64,000 bases of DNA from Microbacterium sp. SORGH_AS_0862 (GCF_030818795.1 NZ_JAUTAY010000001.1:62001-126000), one strand, 5' to 3'; counted from the stretch's first letter, positions 18,168 to 27,679 are shown. Program-made: numbers and translations. The notes: generated by a model not told the origin, from the sequence alone.

Positions 18168-19720
18168 GCGGCGCCGCAGCGATCGCGGGAGAGATCCGCA
18201 GCGGCAGCTGGGCGGGCGGCGTTCCCGCATCCGGCCCCGGAGGCGACGCGTGCGCGCAGATCCCCGGCTTCGCGGGACTCCTGCTGCAGTACGTCCAGCC
18301 GCTGAGGGAGCTGTTCGACCAGCTCTTGGGCAATTCCGCCGAGGTCGCCGGCTTCGCCGCGACGTGGGAGGACTCCGCCAACGAGCTCGCGCAGCTCGCC
18401 CCGCAGTTCACGAGCGCGCGGAACGCGCTGGCCGAGTTGGACGGCCGGACCGTGCGTGCGCTCCGTGAGCGATACGAGGATCTCTCCGTCATCGCCACCG
18501 ACGCGGCCGAGTGGACCTCGGCGACGGCCGGCGCCCTCCGACTCGCCGCCCGCATCGTCGATGCCACCCGCTCCTTCGTCTGCGATCTTCTCGTGCGCCT
18601 GTCGCGTTTCGCCGACGAGCTCTTCTCCTTCACGCTGAACCCCTTCGAGGCGGCCGACCGGATCAAGAACTTCGCAGAGTCGGCGTACGAACTGGTCCAG
18701 GCGGGATCCCGCCTGGTCAACGACCTGCTCGAGGCACTCTTCGCGCTGGCGTCGCTCATTCAGCGTCTGATGCCGCTCGTCGCAGAGGCACTCGCCGAAC
18801 TGCAGGAGATCATCGCGCAGATGCTGCCGGCCATCGGCGGCACGATCGGCTCCGTGCTGGGGACGGCGTTCGGCCCCCTCGGTCCCCTCGCCGGCAGCCT
18901 GGTCGGCTCGATTCTGGGCGGCGCCGGCGAGAACTTCCTCCAGAAGGACGCCGACGTCGAGGAGCTCGATCCGGCGAACATGACGGAGGAGCAGCGCAAA
19001 GCCTGGGAGGAGGCGCAGGGGGTCAGGAGCCTGGACTCCCTGTCCGATCTCGTGTCGGTAAACGGGACCACCGACCGCATGGGCGGCGAGGATGCATCCG
19101 TCATCGACATCAAGCGCGTGGTGGGCCCGGACGGCAAGGAGCACTGGGTCGTCTCATTGCCCTCCACGCAGGACTGGCAGCTGATGGGAGACACGGGCGC
19201 GCTCAACGATCGCGACTCGAATGTCGCACTGATGATGGACAATCCGGCGTTCAAGACCGTCTACGAGCGAGCTGTGCTGGAAGCGATGAAGGACGCGGGC
19301 GTCTCCCCCGGAGACGACGTCGTGCTCACCGGATTCAGCCAGGGCGGCATCATGGCGGCCAACCTCGCCTCGGACCCGACCTTCCCGTACAACACGGTGG
19401 GCGTCGTGACCAACGGTTCTCCGATCGACACGTTCAACATTCCGCCGAACATCCCCGTCTACGCGTTCCAGCACGCCAACGACGCGGTGCCGATGCTCGA
19501 CGGCAACGTCTCCGGTGCGACGGGGACGAACGTGAACCGCGTGATCCTGCCCCCGATGAGCAACCCGATCGAGGCGCACAACAACGACAACTACACCAAC
19601 TCCGTGGCCGCGTGGGAGGCGCAGTACCGGGAGATCTACGGCACCGCGCCTCCGGGACTCGACCTGCTCACGGGAGAGGTGGTCGAGCACAGCATGTTCA
19701 CCGCGTCGGAGGGTCGATGA
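18164..19720 (+). CDS. WXG-like N-terminal domain fused to an alpha/beta-hydrolase domain; candidate type VII-exported enzyme
   Basis: A 518-residue protein starting at GTG 18164 (GTGA overlap with the previous gene). Residues ~1-190 are long helices with a WED turn (FAATWEDSANELAQLAP) like enlarged WXG proteins. Residues ~205-260 are glycine-rich and hydrophobic (IGGTIGSVLGTAFGPLGPLAGSLVG), resembling a membrane-active or linker segment. The C-terminal ~240 residues read as an alpha/beta hydrolase: VVLTGFSQGGIMAANLASD gives the GxSxG elbow (Ser near 390), TNGSPIDTF follows, and FQHANDAVPMLDG and a late His (EAHNNDNY or EHSMFT) can complete a triad. No signal peptide is present, consistent with type VII export. 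Substrate unknown; lipid or wall ester is a guess. Confidence 0.75.
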   Translation: MSGAAAIAGEIRSGSWAGGVPASGPGGDACAQIPGFAGLLLQYVQPLRELFDQLLGNSAEVAGFAATWEDSANELAQLAPQFTSARNALAELDGRTVRALRERYEDLSVIATDAAEWTSATAGALRLAARIVDATRSFVCDLLVRLSRFADELFSFTLNPFEAADRIKNFAESAYELVQAGSRLVNDLLEALFALASLIQRLMPLVAEALAELQEIIAQMLPAIGGTIGSVLGTAFGPLGPLAGSLVGSILGGAGENFLQKDADVEELDPANMTEEQRKAWEEAQGVRSLDSLSDLVSVNGTTDRMGGEDASVIDIKRVVGPDGKEHWVVSLPSTQDWQLMGDTGALNDRDSNVALMMDNPAFKTVYERAVLEAMKDAGVSPGDDVVLTGFSQGGIMAANLASDPTFPYNTVGVVTNGSPIDTFNIPPNIPVYAFQHANDAVPMLDGNVSGATGTNVNRVILPPMSNPIEAHNNDNYTNSVAAWEAQYREIYGTAPPGLDLLTGEVVEHSMFTASEGR

Positions 19721-19769
19721 TCCTGTTCACCGTCGCCGTCCGGTCGGACGGCACTGAGAGGGGGGCGCC

Positions 19770-20222
19770 ATGCGCTCGAGGTTTCTCCGCCGCCTGACGG
19801 CGGCCATGGCCGCGGTCGTCGCTGTTCCGGCGGCTCTCACGGGATGCTTCGCGGCACCGCCGCCCGATTCTTCGTACGAGCAGAAGATTCCGGCGGCGCT
19901 GGAGTCCGCAGACCTCGGCCTCTCCGACGTGTGGGCGAGTCGGAGCACCGACGGCTTCGCGGTCGTGCTCAATGTCGGCGGGACGTCCTCGCGCGACGAT
20001 GTGTCGCCGGACGACCTGCGGGAGATGCTCGAGATCATCCGAGCCAACAACACGCTCGGCGGGGACAAGCTCGACTTCTCCTTGCGCAACGCGGACGACA
20101 GTGCCTTCGTGGACCTGGACGGTCCCGCACAGTCCCTCGGGGCGCCGGCGCGTGTGAGCGCGAGCGACGGCCCCCTGGGAATCGTGCTGGACTGGGACAA
20201 GGTGAACAGCATCATCGGCTGA
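19770..20222 (+). CDS. Putative lipoprotein of the WXG100 locus
   Basis: A 150-residue protein with a lipoprotein signal peptide: basic MRSRFLRR, hydrophobic core and lipobox ALTGC, with Cys26 as the lipidated residue. The mature part has no motif I recognise; it contains a DLGLSDVWASRSTDGFAVVLNVGG segment and LGIVLDWDKVNSIIG at the end. It begins 49 bases after the hydrolase gene, with GAGAGGGGGGC upstream of the ATG. It may act at the membrane surface for the module, perhaps protecting against or positioning the hydrolase. That role is inferred only from position. Confidence 0.75.
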   Translation: MRSRFLRRLTAAMAAVVAVPAALTGCFAAPPPDSSYEQKIPAALESADLGLSDVWASRSTDGFAVVLNVGGTSSRDDVSPDDLREMLEIIRANNTLGGDKLDFSLRNADDSAFVDLDGPAQSLGAPARVSASDGPLGIVLDWDKVNSIIG

Positions 20223-20230
20223 GTCCTGCT

Positions 20231-20273
20231 CACGACGAAGCCCGCCCTCGCTCGAGGGGCGGGCTTCGTCGTG
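20231..20273. terminator. Bidirectional terminator between the WXG locus and ndk
   Basis: CACGACGAAGCCCGCCC pairs with GGGCGGGCTTCGTCGTG across a short TCGCTCGAG-type loop. It lies between two convergent genes and can serve both. Confidence 0.85.
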
Positions 20274-20283
20274 GAGGTGATGG

Positions 20284-20700
20284 TCAGCCGAACCAGATAC
20301 CGAGCTCGCGCGCGGCGGACTCGGGACTGTCGCTACCGTGCACCAGGTTCTGCTGCACCTTGAGACCCCAGTCGCGGCCGAAGTCGCCACGGATCGTACC
20401 GGGAGCGGCGGTCGTGGGATCGGTGGTTCCGGCGAGGGAGCGGAACCCCTCGATGACTCGGTCTCCGGCGAGGCGGATCGCCACGGACGGGCCGGACATC
20501 ATGAACTCGACGAGGGGCTCGTAGAACGGCTTGCCCTCGTGTTCGGCGTAGTGCTGCTCGAGGCGCTCCCGGTCGGGCTCGACCAGGCGCAGGTCGACGA
20601 GCGCGTAGCCCTTCGCCTCGATACGCGCGAGGATCGCGCCGGTGAGCCCGCGGGCCACACCGTCCGGCTTGACGAGGACGAGGGTTTCTTCGATGGCCAT
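20284..20700 (-). CDS. ndk: Nucleoside diphosphate kinase
   Basis: A 138-residue enzyme that equalises nucleoside triphosphate pools by moving the gamma phosphate through a phosphohistidine. KPDGVARGLTGAILARIE at the start and the active-site segment NLVHGSDSPESAARELG (His near 118) identify it. Length is exactly typical. It is six bases from the stop of the DUF4233 gene, in the folC-DUF4233-ndk order usual in Actinobacteria. GGAGA lies about 11 bases before the ATG. Confidence 0.98.
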   Translation of the reverse strand: MAIEETLVLVKPDGVARGLTGAILARIEAKGYALVDLRLVEPDRERLEQHYAEHEGKPFYEPLVEFMMSGPSVAIRLAGDRVIEGFRSLAGTTDPTTAAPGTIRGDFGRDWGLKVQQNLVHGSDSPESAARELGIWFG

Positions 20701-20706
20701 GGTGGG

Positions 20707-21114
20707 TCAGTCTCCGTTCGCAGTCGCGGATGCGGCGGCCAGACGCGCGTTGCGGCGGTCCAGCGATGCTCCTTTGATCGTCGCATACGCCCACATGCCA
20801 CCGAAAATGAACGCGACGAGCAGAATGGCGGGCTCGAGGATCGCCGACGCGGCGAGGAGCACCTGCAGCGCCCATCCCAGCGCGATCCCCCATCGCCAGC
20901 GCACGACGCCGCTCGCGGCGATCATCACGACGGCGAAGACAGAGCCCACGACGATCGCCCACCACGGCTCGACACCGTCCGGGGTCGACTTCAGGCCGTA
21001 GATCACGAGCCACGCGAGAAAGACGACGATCGTCTCGAAACCGAGCACGACCTGCGCGAGGGACTCCTGCGCACCGCGCTGGCGCCGCACCCGCGGCGGA
21101 CGCTTGCCGCTCAC
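20707..21114 (-). CDS. DUF4233 membrane protein
   Basis: A 135-residue protein with four predicted membrane helices (residues ~22-40, 50-72, 76-92 and 96-112) after a basic N-terminus (KRPPRVRRQRGAQES). LAQVVLGFETIVVFLAWLV and LEPAILLVAFIFGGMWAYA match the DUF4233 family found between folC and ndk in Actinobacteria. GTG 21114 overlaps the folC stop as GTGA, so translation is coupled. Function is unknown. Confidence 0.85.
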   Translation of the reverse strand: MSGKRPPRVRRQRGAQESLAQVVLGFETIVVFLAWLVIYGLKSTPDGVEPWWAIVVGSVFAVVMIAASGVVRWRWGIALGWALQVLLAASAILEPAILLVAFIFGGMWAYATIKGASLDRRNARLAAASATANGD

Positions 21115-22475
21115 GCCGACCACCCGTCCTTCCACGCCTCCGCCTCCGCGAGAGCGAGCGCCTCTCCCGCCAGCACGACGGAGCCGGCGATGACCACGGC
21201 ACGTCGATCGGATGCGGCGGCCCACTCCCGGGCGGCCTCGGCCGCATCCGCGAGGTCGGCATGGACGGTCACACGCAGGCCCTGCGCCTCGACGAGGTCC
21301 GCGATCGTGTCGGCGTCGTTCGCCCGCTCGGAGTCGGGCGCGGTGGCGAACACGTGCGCCGCGACGGGGGCGAGGGCCGCGACGATGCCCTCCGCGTCCT
21401 TGTCGCCGAGGACACCGAGCACGACGCCCCACTCGTCGAAGTCGAACGATCCGCGCAGTGCCTCGACGAGCGCCGTGGCCCCGTGCGGGTTGTGCGCCGC
21501 ATCGACGACGACCGTCGGATGCGCGCCCACCAGCTGGAGGCGTCCGGGCGAGGTCGCCTGGCCGAGGCCGTCGGTCACGACGTCGGGGGCGAGCGGCTGG
21601 GAGCCCGCACCGACGAGGGATTCGACGGCGGCGATCGCCAGGGCGGCGTTGCGACCCTGGTGCTCTCCGTAGAGCGGCAGATACAGCTCCGCGTACTCGC
21701 CGGCCAGACCCTGCACGTCCAGGAGCTGGCCCCCGACGGCAAGGCGATAGGATCGCAGCGCGAAATCGGTTCCTTCGACCGCGATCGTCGCTCCCCGAGC
21801 GGCGGCGGCCTCGCGCAGTACGCGGTCGACCTCCGGCTCCTGCGCGGCCGAGACGACCGCGGCATCCTGCTTGATGATCCCGGCCTTCACGCGGGCGATC
21901 TTCTCGATCGTGTCACCGAGGCGGTCGGCGTGGTCCATCCCGACGGGGGCGATGACCGCGACGTCGCCGTCGGCGGTGTTCGTCGAGTCCCACTCGCCGC
22001 CCATGCCCACCTCGATGACGGCCACGTCGACGGGCGCATCGGAGAACGCCACGAATGCCAGCACCGTCAGCACCTCGAAGAAGGTGAGCCGGGCACCGCC
22101 CTCGGCGACGAGCTCTGCGTCCACCAGCTCGATGAAGGGGAGGATCTCCTCCCACGCTTCGACGACCGCGGCGTCCGCGATCGGTTCGCCGTCGACCATG
22201 ATGCGCTCGGTGAAACGCTCCAGGTGCGGGCTCGTGAACAGCCCGGTACGCAGACCCATGGTCCGCAGCAGGCTCTCGATCAGCCGACTCGTGGACGTCT
22301 TCCCGTTCGTGCCCGTCACGTGGACGACACGGTACGTGCGCTGCGGATCGTCCAGCAGTTCGAGCACGCGGCGCGTGCGCTCGATGCGCGGCTGCACCCA
22401 CTGCTCGCCCTGCCGCTCCAGCAGCGCCGCGTAGACCGCATCTGCGCGGTTGCGCTCGCCCTCGGTTCCGCTCAT
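21111..22475 (-). CDS. folC: Folylpolyglutamate synthase / dihydrofolate synthase
   Basis: A 454-residue Mur-ligase-like enzyme that adds glutamate to dihydropteroate and/or folates. The ATP loop [18 protein letters not shown] is near residue 53; [26 protein letters not shown] and [24 protein letters not shown] follow, and the C-terminal domain has [18 protein letters not shown]. Length and domain order are normal. Its ATG overlaps the ileS stop (ATGA), so ileS-folC-DUF4233-ndk forms one coupled block downstream of the T-box. Confidence 0.96.
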   Translation of the reverse strand: MSGTEGERNRADAVYAALLERQGEQWVQPRIERTRRVLELLDDPQRTYRVVHVTGTNGKTSTSRLIESLLRTMGLRTGLFTSPHLERFTERIMVDGEPIADAAVVEAWEEILPFIELVDAELVAEGGARLTFFEVLTVLAFVAFSDAPVDVAVIEVGMGGEWDSTNTADGDVAVIAPVGMDHADRLGDTIEKIARVKAGIIKQDAAVVSAAQEPEVDRVLREAAAARGATIAVEGTDFALRSYRLAVGGQLLDVQGLAGEYAELYLPLYGEHQGRNAALAIAAVESLVGAGSQPLAPDVVTDGLGQATSPGRLQLVGAHPTVVVDAAHNPHGATALVEALRGSFDFDEWGVVLGVLGDKDAEGIVAALAPVAAHVFATAPDSERANDADTIADLVEAQGLRVTVHADLADAAEAAREWAAASDRRAVVIAGSVVLAGEALALAEAEAWKDGWSA

Positions 22476-25400
22476 CGTGCGACCTCCACTCGTGCGACGC
22501 CCACCGTGAACGCACCCGCGTTCGCGTACGCCCCCGCGGTGAACTCCCCCGTGTGCTCGACACCATCGCCGTCAACCGCTCGTCGGACGCGTTCCACGCC
22601 GTCTGCGCCCGTCACCAGCACCTGAAGCGCCAGCGTCTCCCCCGCCACGTCCGCCGCATCGAAAGCCGACGCGACGGCGTCGGCATCGGCCGCATCCGCG
22701 AACGTGAGGACGAGCCGGATGCGGTCGCTGACCTCGAAGCCGGCGGCCTTGCGCGTGTCCTGCACGGCGCGGATGACGTCGCGCGCCAGACCTTCGGCCT
22801 CGAGTGCGGGGGTCGTCGCGGTCGCGAGCAGCACGAAGCCGCCGCCGCCGAGGACGGCGAGTGCCTCGCCCTCCGGGCGCCCGCTGGTCTCGAAGACGAG
22901 GTCGTACTCCGCGGGCTCGAGCGCGATGCCGCCCGCCGTCACGACGCCGTCGCGCTCGGACCAGTCACCGTCCTTCGCGGAGCGGATGACCTGCTGCACG
23001 AGCTTTCCGAGTCGAGGCCCCGCGGCGCGCGCGTTCACCGTGAGGCGGTGCGTGATGCCGTATTCCGTCGCGGTGTGCTCGCCGAGATCGACCAGTTCGA
23101 TCGCCTTCACGTTGAGTTCGTCGCGCAGGATGTCGTCGAACTGTCCGAGCGCGCCGGCGTGCGGCACGACGACGGTCAGCAGCGGCAGCGGCAGCCGCAC
23201 GCGCTTGCCCTCGCGCTTGCGCAGGGCGTTGGCGACCGAGGAGACCTCACGCACCGCATCCATCGCCTCGCGGATGTCGGCGGCGTCGGCGAAGGCGGAG
23301 GCGTCCGGCCAGTCGGTCAGGTGCACGCTGCGACCACCTGTGAGCCCCTGCCAGACGCGCTCGGCCACGAGCGGGATGAGCGGTGCCGCGACCCGTGTCA
23401 GCGTCTCGAGCACCGTGTAGAGCGTGTCGAAGGCCTCCGTCGAGCGGGCGTCGTCGCCGACACCGACCCAGAAGCGGTCGCGAGAGCGACGGATGTACCA
23501 GTTCGTGAGCACCTCGGCGAAGTCGCGCAGGCGCGCGGCCGCCGTCGTCGAGTCGAGCACCTCGAGATCCGCCGCCACATCACGCACGAGGTCGCCGGTG
23601 AGGGCGAGGATGTAGCGGTCCAGGACATCGGTCGAGTCCGTCCGCCATCGCGCCTCGTACCCGGAACCGTCGGGCCCGCCAGCCGCATTGGCGTACGTCG
23701 CGAAGAAGTACCAGGTGTTCCACAGCGGCAGCAGGAACTCGCGGACTCCCGCTCGGATGCCCTCCTCGGTCACCACGAGGTTGCCGCCGCGCAGCACCGA
23801 ACTCGACATGAGGAACCACCGCATGGCGTCGGAGCCGTCGCGGTCGAAGACCTCGCTGACGTCCGGGTAGTTGCGCAGCGACTTCGACATCTTCTGCCCG
23901 TCGCTGCCGAGGACGATGCCGTGGCAGGAGACACCGGTGAAGGCCGGTCGGTCGAAGAGCGCGCCCGAGAGCACGTGCATGACGTAGAACCAGCCGCGCG
24001 TCTGCCCGATGTACTCGACGATGAAGTCGGCGGGTGCGTGGGTGTCGAACCACTCGCGGTTCTCGAACGGGTAGTGCACCTGGGCGTAGGGCATGGAGCC
24101 CGAATCGAACCAGACGTCGAAGACGTCCTCGATCCGCCGCATGGTCGAGACACCCGTGGGGTCGTCCGGGTTGGGCCGGGTCAACTCGTCGATGTAGGGG
24201 CGGTGCAGGTCGACATTGCCCTCGGGGTCGCGGGGCAGGCGGCCGAAGTCGCGCTCGAGCTCCTCGAACGAGCCGTACACGTCGACGCGCGGGTAGGCGG
24301 GGTCGTCGCTCTTCCACACCGGGATGGGCGACCCCCAGTAGCGGTTGCGGCTGATCGACCAGTCGCGCGCACCCTCGACCCACTTGCCGAACTGGCCGTG
24401 CTTCACGTTCTCGGGTGCCCATGTGATCTGCTCGTTGAGCTCGACCAGGCGCTCCTTGATGTCGGTGACCCGCACGAACCAGCTGGAGACGGCCTTGTAG
24501 ATCAGGGGGTTCCGGCAACGCCAGCAGTGCGGGTAGGAGTGCTCGTAGCTGGCCTCGCGCAGCAGACGCCCCTCCTGGCGCAGCAGACGGATGAGGGGAC
24601 GATTCGCGTCGAGCCACAGTTCGCCGGCGACGTCGGCGACCTGCGGCAGGAACCGTCCGCCGTCGTCGAGGCTGACGATGGTCGGCAGACCTGCCGCATC
24701 CGCGAGGCGCTTGTCGTCCTCACCGTATGCCGGCGCCTGGTGGACGATGCCGGTGCCGTCGGTGGTCGTGACGTAGTCGTCGACCAGGATGCGCCAGGCA
24801 TCCTGGGTGCCCCACGTCCCGGCGTCCGCGTAGTAGTCGAACAGGCGGTCGTAGGACACACCCGACAGCTCCGCGCCGAGGATCCGGCGCTCCACGGCGT
24901 CGCGCGCCGCATCCGGCGAGTCGTAGCCGAGATCCTTCGCGTGGGCGCCGACGAGGTCCGCGGCGAGCAGATAGCGGTGCGCGCTGGTCTCGAGAGCGTC
25001 GTCGGGCGTTCCGTCGGGCGCCCGGTGGACGTCGGCGGCGCCCGCGGGACCGGCAGGCAGCACGGCGTACTCGATGGCAGGACCGACCGCGAGCGCGAGG
25101 TTGGTGGGAAGCGTCCACGGCGTCGTCGTCCACGCGAGGGCGCGCACACCGGTGAGCCCCAAGGCTTCGGCCTTCGCGCCGACGAGTGGGAACGTGACCG
25201 TGACGGAGGGATCCTGGCGCATCTTGTAGACGTCGTCGTCCATGCGCAGCTCGTGGCTCGACAGCGGCGTCTCGTCGCGCCAGCAGTACGGCAGCACCCG
25301 GTACCCCTCGTACGCGAGACCCTTGTCCCACAGGCTCTTGAAAGCCCAGAGGACGGACTCCATGTATCCGGTGTCGAGCGTCTTGTACCCGCGCTCGAAG

Positions 25401-25858
25401 TCCACCCATCGCGCCTGACGGGTGACGTAGTCCTGCCACTCGTGCGTGTACGCCAGCACGGATTCGCGGGCCTTCGCGTTGAAGGTCGCGACTCCCATCC
25501 GCTCGATCTCGTCCTTCTCGGTGATACCGAGCTGTTTCATCGCCTCCAGCTCCGCCGGGAGTCCGTGGGTGTCCCAGCCGAAGACGCGATCGACCTTCTT
25601 GCCCCGCATGGTCTGGAAGCGCGGGAAGAGGTCCTTGGCGTACCCCGTGAGCAGGTGACCGTAGTGCGGCAGACCGTTGGCGAACGGGGGGCCGTCGTAG
25701 AAGACCCACTCGTCGGCGCCCTCGCGCTGAGCGATGGATGCACGGAAGGTGTCGTCGGCGGACCAGAAATCGAGCACCTCGCGCTCGATCTCGGGGAAGC
25801 GCGGGCTCGGCGTGACGTCGGCAGCGGGCCCGAAGGCCGAGGAACGGGGGTAGGTCAT
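22472..25858 (-). CDS. ileS: Isoleucyl-tRNA synthetase, eukaryote-like type
   Basis: A class I synthetase of about 1128 residues charging tRNA-Ile. ATG 25858 ([11 protein letters not shown]) is chosen; ATG 25864, two codons earlier, is possible. The HIGH motif appears as GLPHYGHLL near residue 55 and KMSKS as [27 protein letters not shown] and [18 protein letters not shown] resemble the longer, eukaryote-like IleRS branch that is common in Actinobacteria and naturally less sensitive to mupirocin. The editing domain contains [15 protein letters not shown]. Its expression should be set by the T-box leader just upstream. Confidence 0.97.
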   Translation of the reverse strand: MTYPRSSAFGPAADVTPSPRFPEIEREVLDFWSADDTFRASIAQREGADEWVFYDGPPFANGLPHYGHLLTGYAKDLFPRFQTMRGKKVDRVFGWDTHGLPAELEAMKQLGITEKDEIERMGVATFNAKARESVLAYTHEWQDYVTRQARWVDFERGYKTLDTGYMESVLWAFKSLWDKGLAYEGYRVLPYCWRDETPLSSHELRMDDDVYKMRQDPSVTVTFPLVGAKAEALGLTGVRALAWTTTPWTLPTNLALAVGPAIEYAVLPAGPAGAADVHRAPDGTPDDALETSAHRYLLAADLVGAHAKDLGYDSPDAARDAVERRILGAELSGVSYDRLFDYYADAGTWGTQDAWRILVDDYVTTTDGTGIVHQAPAYGEDDKRLADAAGLPTIVSLDDGGRFLPQVADVAGELWLDANRPLIRLLRQEGRLLREASYEHSYPHCWRCRNPLIYKAVSSWFVRVTDIKERLVELNEQITWAPENVKHGQFGKWVEGARDWSISRNRYWGSPIPVWKSDDPAYPRVDVYGSFEELERDFGRLPRDPEGNVDLHRPYIDELTRPNPDDPTGVSTMRRIEDVFDVWFDSGSMPYAQVHYPFENREWFDTHAPADFIVEYIGQTRGWFYVMHVLSGALFDRPAFTGVSCHGIVLGSDGQKMSKSLRNYPDVSEVFDRDGSDAMRWFLMSSSVLRGGNLVVTEEGIRAGVREFLLPLWNTWYFFATYANAAGGPDGSGYEARWRTDSTDVLDRYILALTGDLVRDVAADLEVLDSTTAAARLRDFAEVLTNWYIRRSRDRFWVGVGDDARSTEAFDTLYTVLETLTRVAAPLIPLVAERVWQGLTGGRSVHLTDWPDASAFADAADIREAMDAVREVSSVANALRKREGKRVRLPLPLLTVVVPHAGALGQFDDILRDELNVKAIELVDLGEHTATEYGITHRLTVNARAAGPRLGKLVQQVIRSAKDGDWSERDGVVTAGGIALEPAEYDLVFETSGRPEGEALAVLGGGGFVLLATATTPALEAEGLARDVIRAVQDTRKAAGFEVSDRIRLVLTFADAADADAVASAFDAADVAGETLALQVLVTGADGVERVRRAVDGDGVEHTGEFTAGAYANAGAFTVGVARVEVAR

Positions 25859-25872
25859 CGTCATCTCGCAGG

Positions 25873-26047
25873 GGTCGAAGAACTCTTCCTGCCGGGACGG
25901 CCGTAGCCGCGGTACCACCCTGCTTGTCGGAGAAACGACCCCGACCACTTTCACTGCGGCGATGACGGGCCTGCCCCGCTCGGGTCTACTGGGCGCGAAC
26001 GCCGTTCTTCCGAGAGCTCCCCGGTGATGGCCGGATCCGTGCTTGTG
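25873..26047 (-). promoter_or_regulatory. Isoleucine T-box riboswitch in the ileS leader
   Basis: On the minus strand, the leader contains the conserved T-box core AGGGTGGTACCGCGG (25907-25921), whose UGGU pairs with the uncharged tRNA acceptor end. A short stem I has specifier ATC (26026-26028) in GGCCATCACCGG, an isoleucine codon, followed by CGGAAGAACGGC. The compact stem I and position close to the start codon match actinobacterial T-boxes that control translation by freeing or hiding the ribosome site rather than by termination. A leader of ~190 bases would result from the TAGAAT -10 upstream. Confidence 0.93.
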
Positions 26048-26053
26048 CCTGCG

Positions 26054-26059
26054 ATTCTA
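26054..26059 (-). promoter_or_regulatory. -10 hexamer TAGAAT of the ileS T-box transcript
   Basis: TAGAAT on the minus strand lies just upstream of the first T-box stem, giving an expected start near 26047. No convincing -35 element is visible. Confidence 0.5.
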
Positions 26060-26099
26060 GCGCGCCGCGAGGCGGATACAGGTCGACGAAGATGGATGC

Positions 26100-26624
26100 A
26101 TGCGGATCGCGACCGACCGGCTGACGCTGCGCCCGATGACCGAGGATGATCTTCCTGCCCTGCGGGCGATCCTGAGCGATGAGATCGCCATGACCGCTTA
26201 TGAGGGCGCCTTCGACGAGGACGAGATCCGCGCGTGGCTCACCGGGCAGCTGCGCCGCTATGTGGAGGACGGCTTCGGCCTTTGGGCGGTCACGCACGCC
26301 GGCGAAATGATCGGCCAGGCGGGCATCACCCGGCAGCGGATCGAAGCCGACGAGGTCCACGAGGTGGGCTATCTCTTCCGCCGCGACCAGTGGCATCGAG
26401 GCTTCGCTGTGGAAGCCGCATCCGCCTGCCGCGACTGGGCGTTCGACGAGCTCGGGGTCGACGCCGTGTGGGCGAAGGTCCGGAGCACGAACATCGCGTC
26501 CATGAACGTCGCCATCCGGCTCGGGATGCGGGTGCGCCGCGCCTTCACCACGCACTACCGAGGGGTGGACATGCCTCACCTGGGCTTTTCGATCGATCGC
26601 GCCGAGGCGCGTCGCCTCGCCTAG
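26100..26624 (+). CDS. GNAT-family N-acetyltransferase, RimJ/RimL-like
   Basis: A 174-residue acetyl-CoA-dependent transferase. TDRLTLRPMTEDDLPAL at the start is typical of RimJ/RimL-type GNATs. The central HEVGYLFRRDQWHRGFAVEAASAC carries the beta4/alpha3 region, with RGFAVEA in place of the acetyl-CoA binding Q/RxxGxG/A loop, followed by VWAKVRSTNIASMNVAIRLGM. Substrates may be small amines or protein N-termini; not predictable. GAAGAT lies six bases upstream of the ATG, so it may also be leaderless. It diverges from the ileS leader and converges on marR with a four-base overlap. Confidence 0.88.
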   Translation: MRIATDRLTLRPMTEDDLPALRAILSDEIAMTAYEGAFDEDEIRAWLTGQLRRYVEDGFGLWAVTHAGEMIGQAGITRQRIEADEVHEVGYLFRRDQWHRGFAVEAASACRDWAFDELGVDAVWAKVRSTNIASMNVAIRLGMRVRRAFTTHYRGVDMPHLGFSIDRAEARRLA

Positions 26625-27082
26625 GCAGACCTCCCGGGAGCCGCCTGCAACGAGCGCACCATGCTGGTCAGGGCGACGAACGCGGCGGACTGTTCGGTGT
26701 CGGTCAGTCCCGACAGCATCCGAGCCTCGATCGAACGCACCGCCGCGCTGGCCTCGTCGAGGCGTCGCCGCCCCAACGGGGTCAGCCGCGTGGGAAGCGC
26801 TTTGCCGACGGCGGCATCCGCGGGGCGGACGACCTCGCCGTCGCGCTCGAGCGCCTGCAGCAGCACGTTCATGGACTGTCGCGTCACGAACGTGCCCCGG
26901 GCAAGCTCCGAGTTGGTCGAGCCGGGCCGCTGCGCGAGCAGCTCCAAGCACGAATAGTGCGTGATCGTCATGCCGAGCGGCCGGAGGACATCCTCCATCG
27001 CGACGCGCAGCGCGCTCGCCGCCTGCTTGACGAGGTAGCCGAGCGACGTGTCGAGATCGATCTGCGCCCCGGGTTGACTCAT
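26621..27082 (-). CDS. MarR-family transcriptional regulator
   Basis: A 153-residue winged-helix repressor. The recognition region reads LAQRPGSTNSELARGTFVTRQSMNVLLQALERDGEVVRP (about 50-88), with the wing following (GKALPTRLTPLGRRRL). N- and C-terminal helices would form the dimer. The ATG lies inside the first of two palindromic operators, so it very likely represses itself and the divergent VOC gene. The inducing ligand is unknown, but a regulated glyoxalase-type partner suggests an electrophile or antibiotic-like signal. Confidence 0.93.
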   Translation of the reverse strand: MSQPGAQIDLDTSLGYLVKQAASALRVAMEDVLRPLGMTITHYSCLELLAQRPGSTNSELARGTFVTRQSMNVLLQALERDGEVVRPADAAVGKALPTRLTPLGRRRLDEASAAVRSIEARMLSGLTDTEQSAAFVALTSMVRSLQAAPGRSA

Positions 27083-27103
27083 GTCAGTATTCTGACATAG
27101 ATT
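27074..27103 (+). promoter_or_regulatory. Candidate promoter of the VOC gene
   Basis: TTGACT (27074-27079) and TAGATT (27098-27103) are separated by 18 bases. The first operator lies between them, so a bound MarR dimer would block polymerase. Confidence 0.5.
27081..27098. promoter_or_regulatory. MarR operator 1
   Basis: Perfect inverted repeat ATGTCAG-TATT-CTGACAT. It includes part of the marR start codon and lies between the -35 and -10 of the divergent promoter. Confidence 0.85.
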
Positions 27104-27105
27104 GC

Positions 27106-27123
27106 ATGTCAGTTATCTGACAT
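27106..27123. promoter_or_regulatory. MarR operator 2
   Basis: Perfect inverted repeat ATGTCAG-TTAT-CTGACAT with arms identical to operator 1. The centres are 25 bases apart, allowing two dimers to bind side by side upstream of the VOC gene ribosome site. Confidence 0.85.
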
Positions 27124-27139
27124 CTATCGAGGAGCCCCC

Positions 27140-27508
27140 ATGCCCGTCACCGGCCCCGACTTCATCTCCCTCCAGGTACGCGATCTCGATGCATCGCAGG
27201 CCTTCTACGAAACCCACCTCGGACTCGTGCGCTCCCCCGCCGGCCCCCCGCATGCTGTCGTGTTCGCGACGACCCCCATCGCGTTTGCGCTCCGGGACCT
27301 CCTTCCCGAGACCGACCTCTCCGGCGTCGATCAGCCGGGCATCGGCACGGCCGTCTGGCTGCACGCGACCGGCGTCCAGGAGATCCACGACAGTCTGGTC
27401 GCCGCAGGACACACCATCGTCTCGCCGCCCGTCGAGGATCCGTTCGGACTGACCTTCACGTTTGCCGACCCGGACGGATACCGGATCACCCTCCACGATC
27501 GCGCCTGA
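27140..27508 (+). CDS. VOC-superfamily (glyoxalase/bleomycin-resistance-like) protein
   Basis: A 122-residue single-module VOC protein: FISLQVRDLDASQAFYETHLGL opens the first beta-alpha-beta unit and FGLTFTFADPDGYRITLHDRA ends the second, where the usual metal-binding Glu near YRITLHD is not obvious. Such proteins bind metals or sequester small molecules; dimers form the active site. GAGGAG lies well placed before the ATG. Control by the divergent MarR is strongly suggested by the two operators. Confidence 0.88.
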   Translation: MPVTGPDFISLQVRDLDASQAFYETHLGLVRSPAGPPHAVVFATTPIAFALRDLLPETDLSGVDQPGIGTAVWLHATGVQEIHDSLVAAGHTIVSPPVEDPFGLTFTFADPDGYRITLHDRA

Positions 27509-27679
27509 TCCGCGCCACCGCGGCGGCTCGCTTTCAGCGGGCAGGCATCCTGAGGCGGTGCTCCCCCGCCGACGTGCCGCGTCCCCGTCTCGGATGCGGC
27601 ACGTCGGCACCCCGGTAGACTTGCCCCACCGCACACTCAGGCACGCTCACACGGTGCCGCACATATCGAGGAGACACCC

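Noticed and set aside
22553..25906. Open + strand frame of over 1100 codons opposite ileS
   Set aside because: Antisense frame caused by third-position GC bias; no domain, no start signals.
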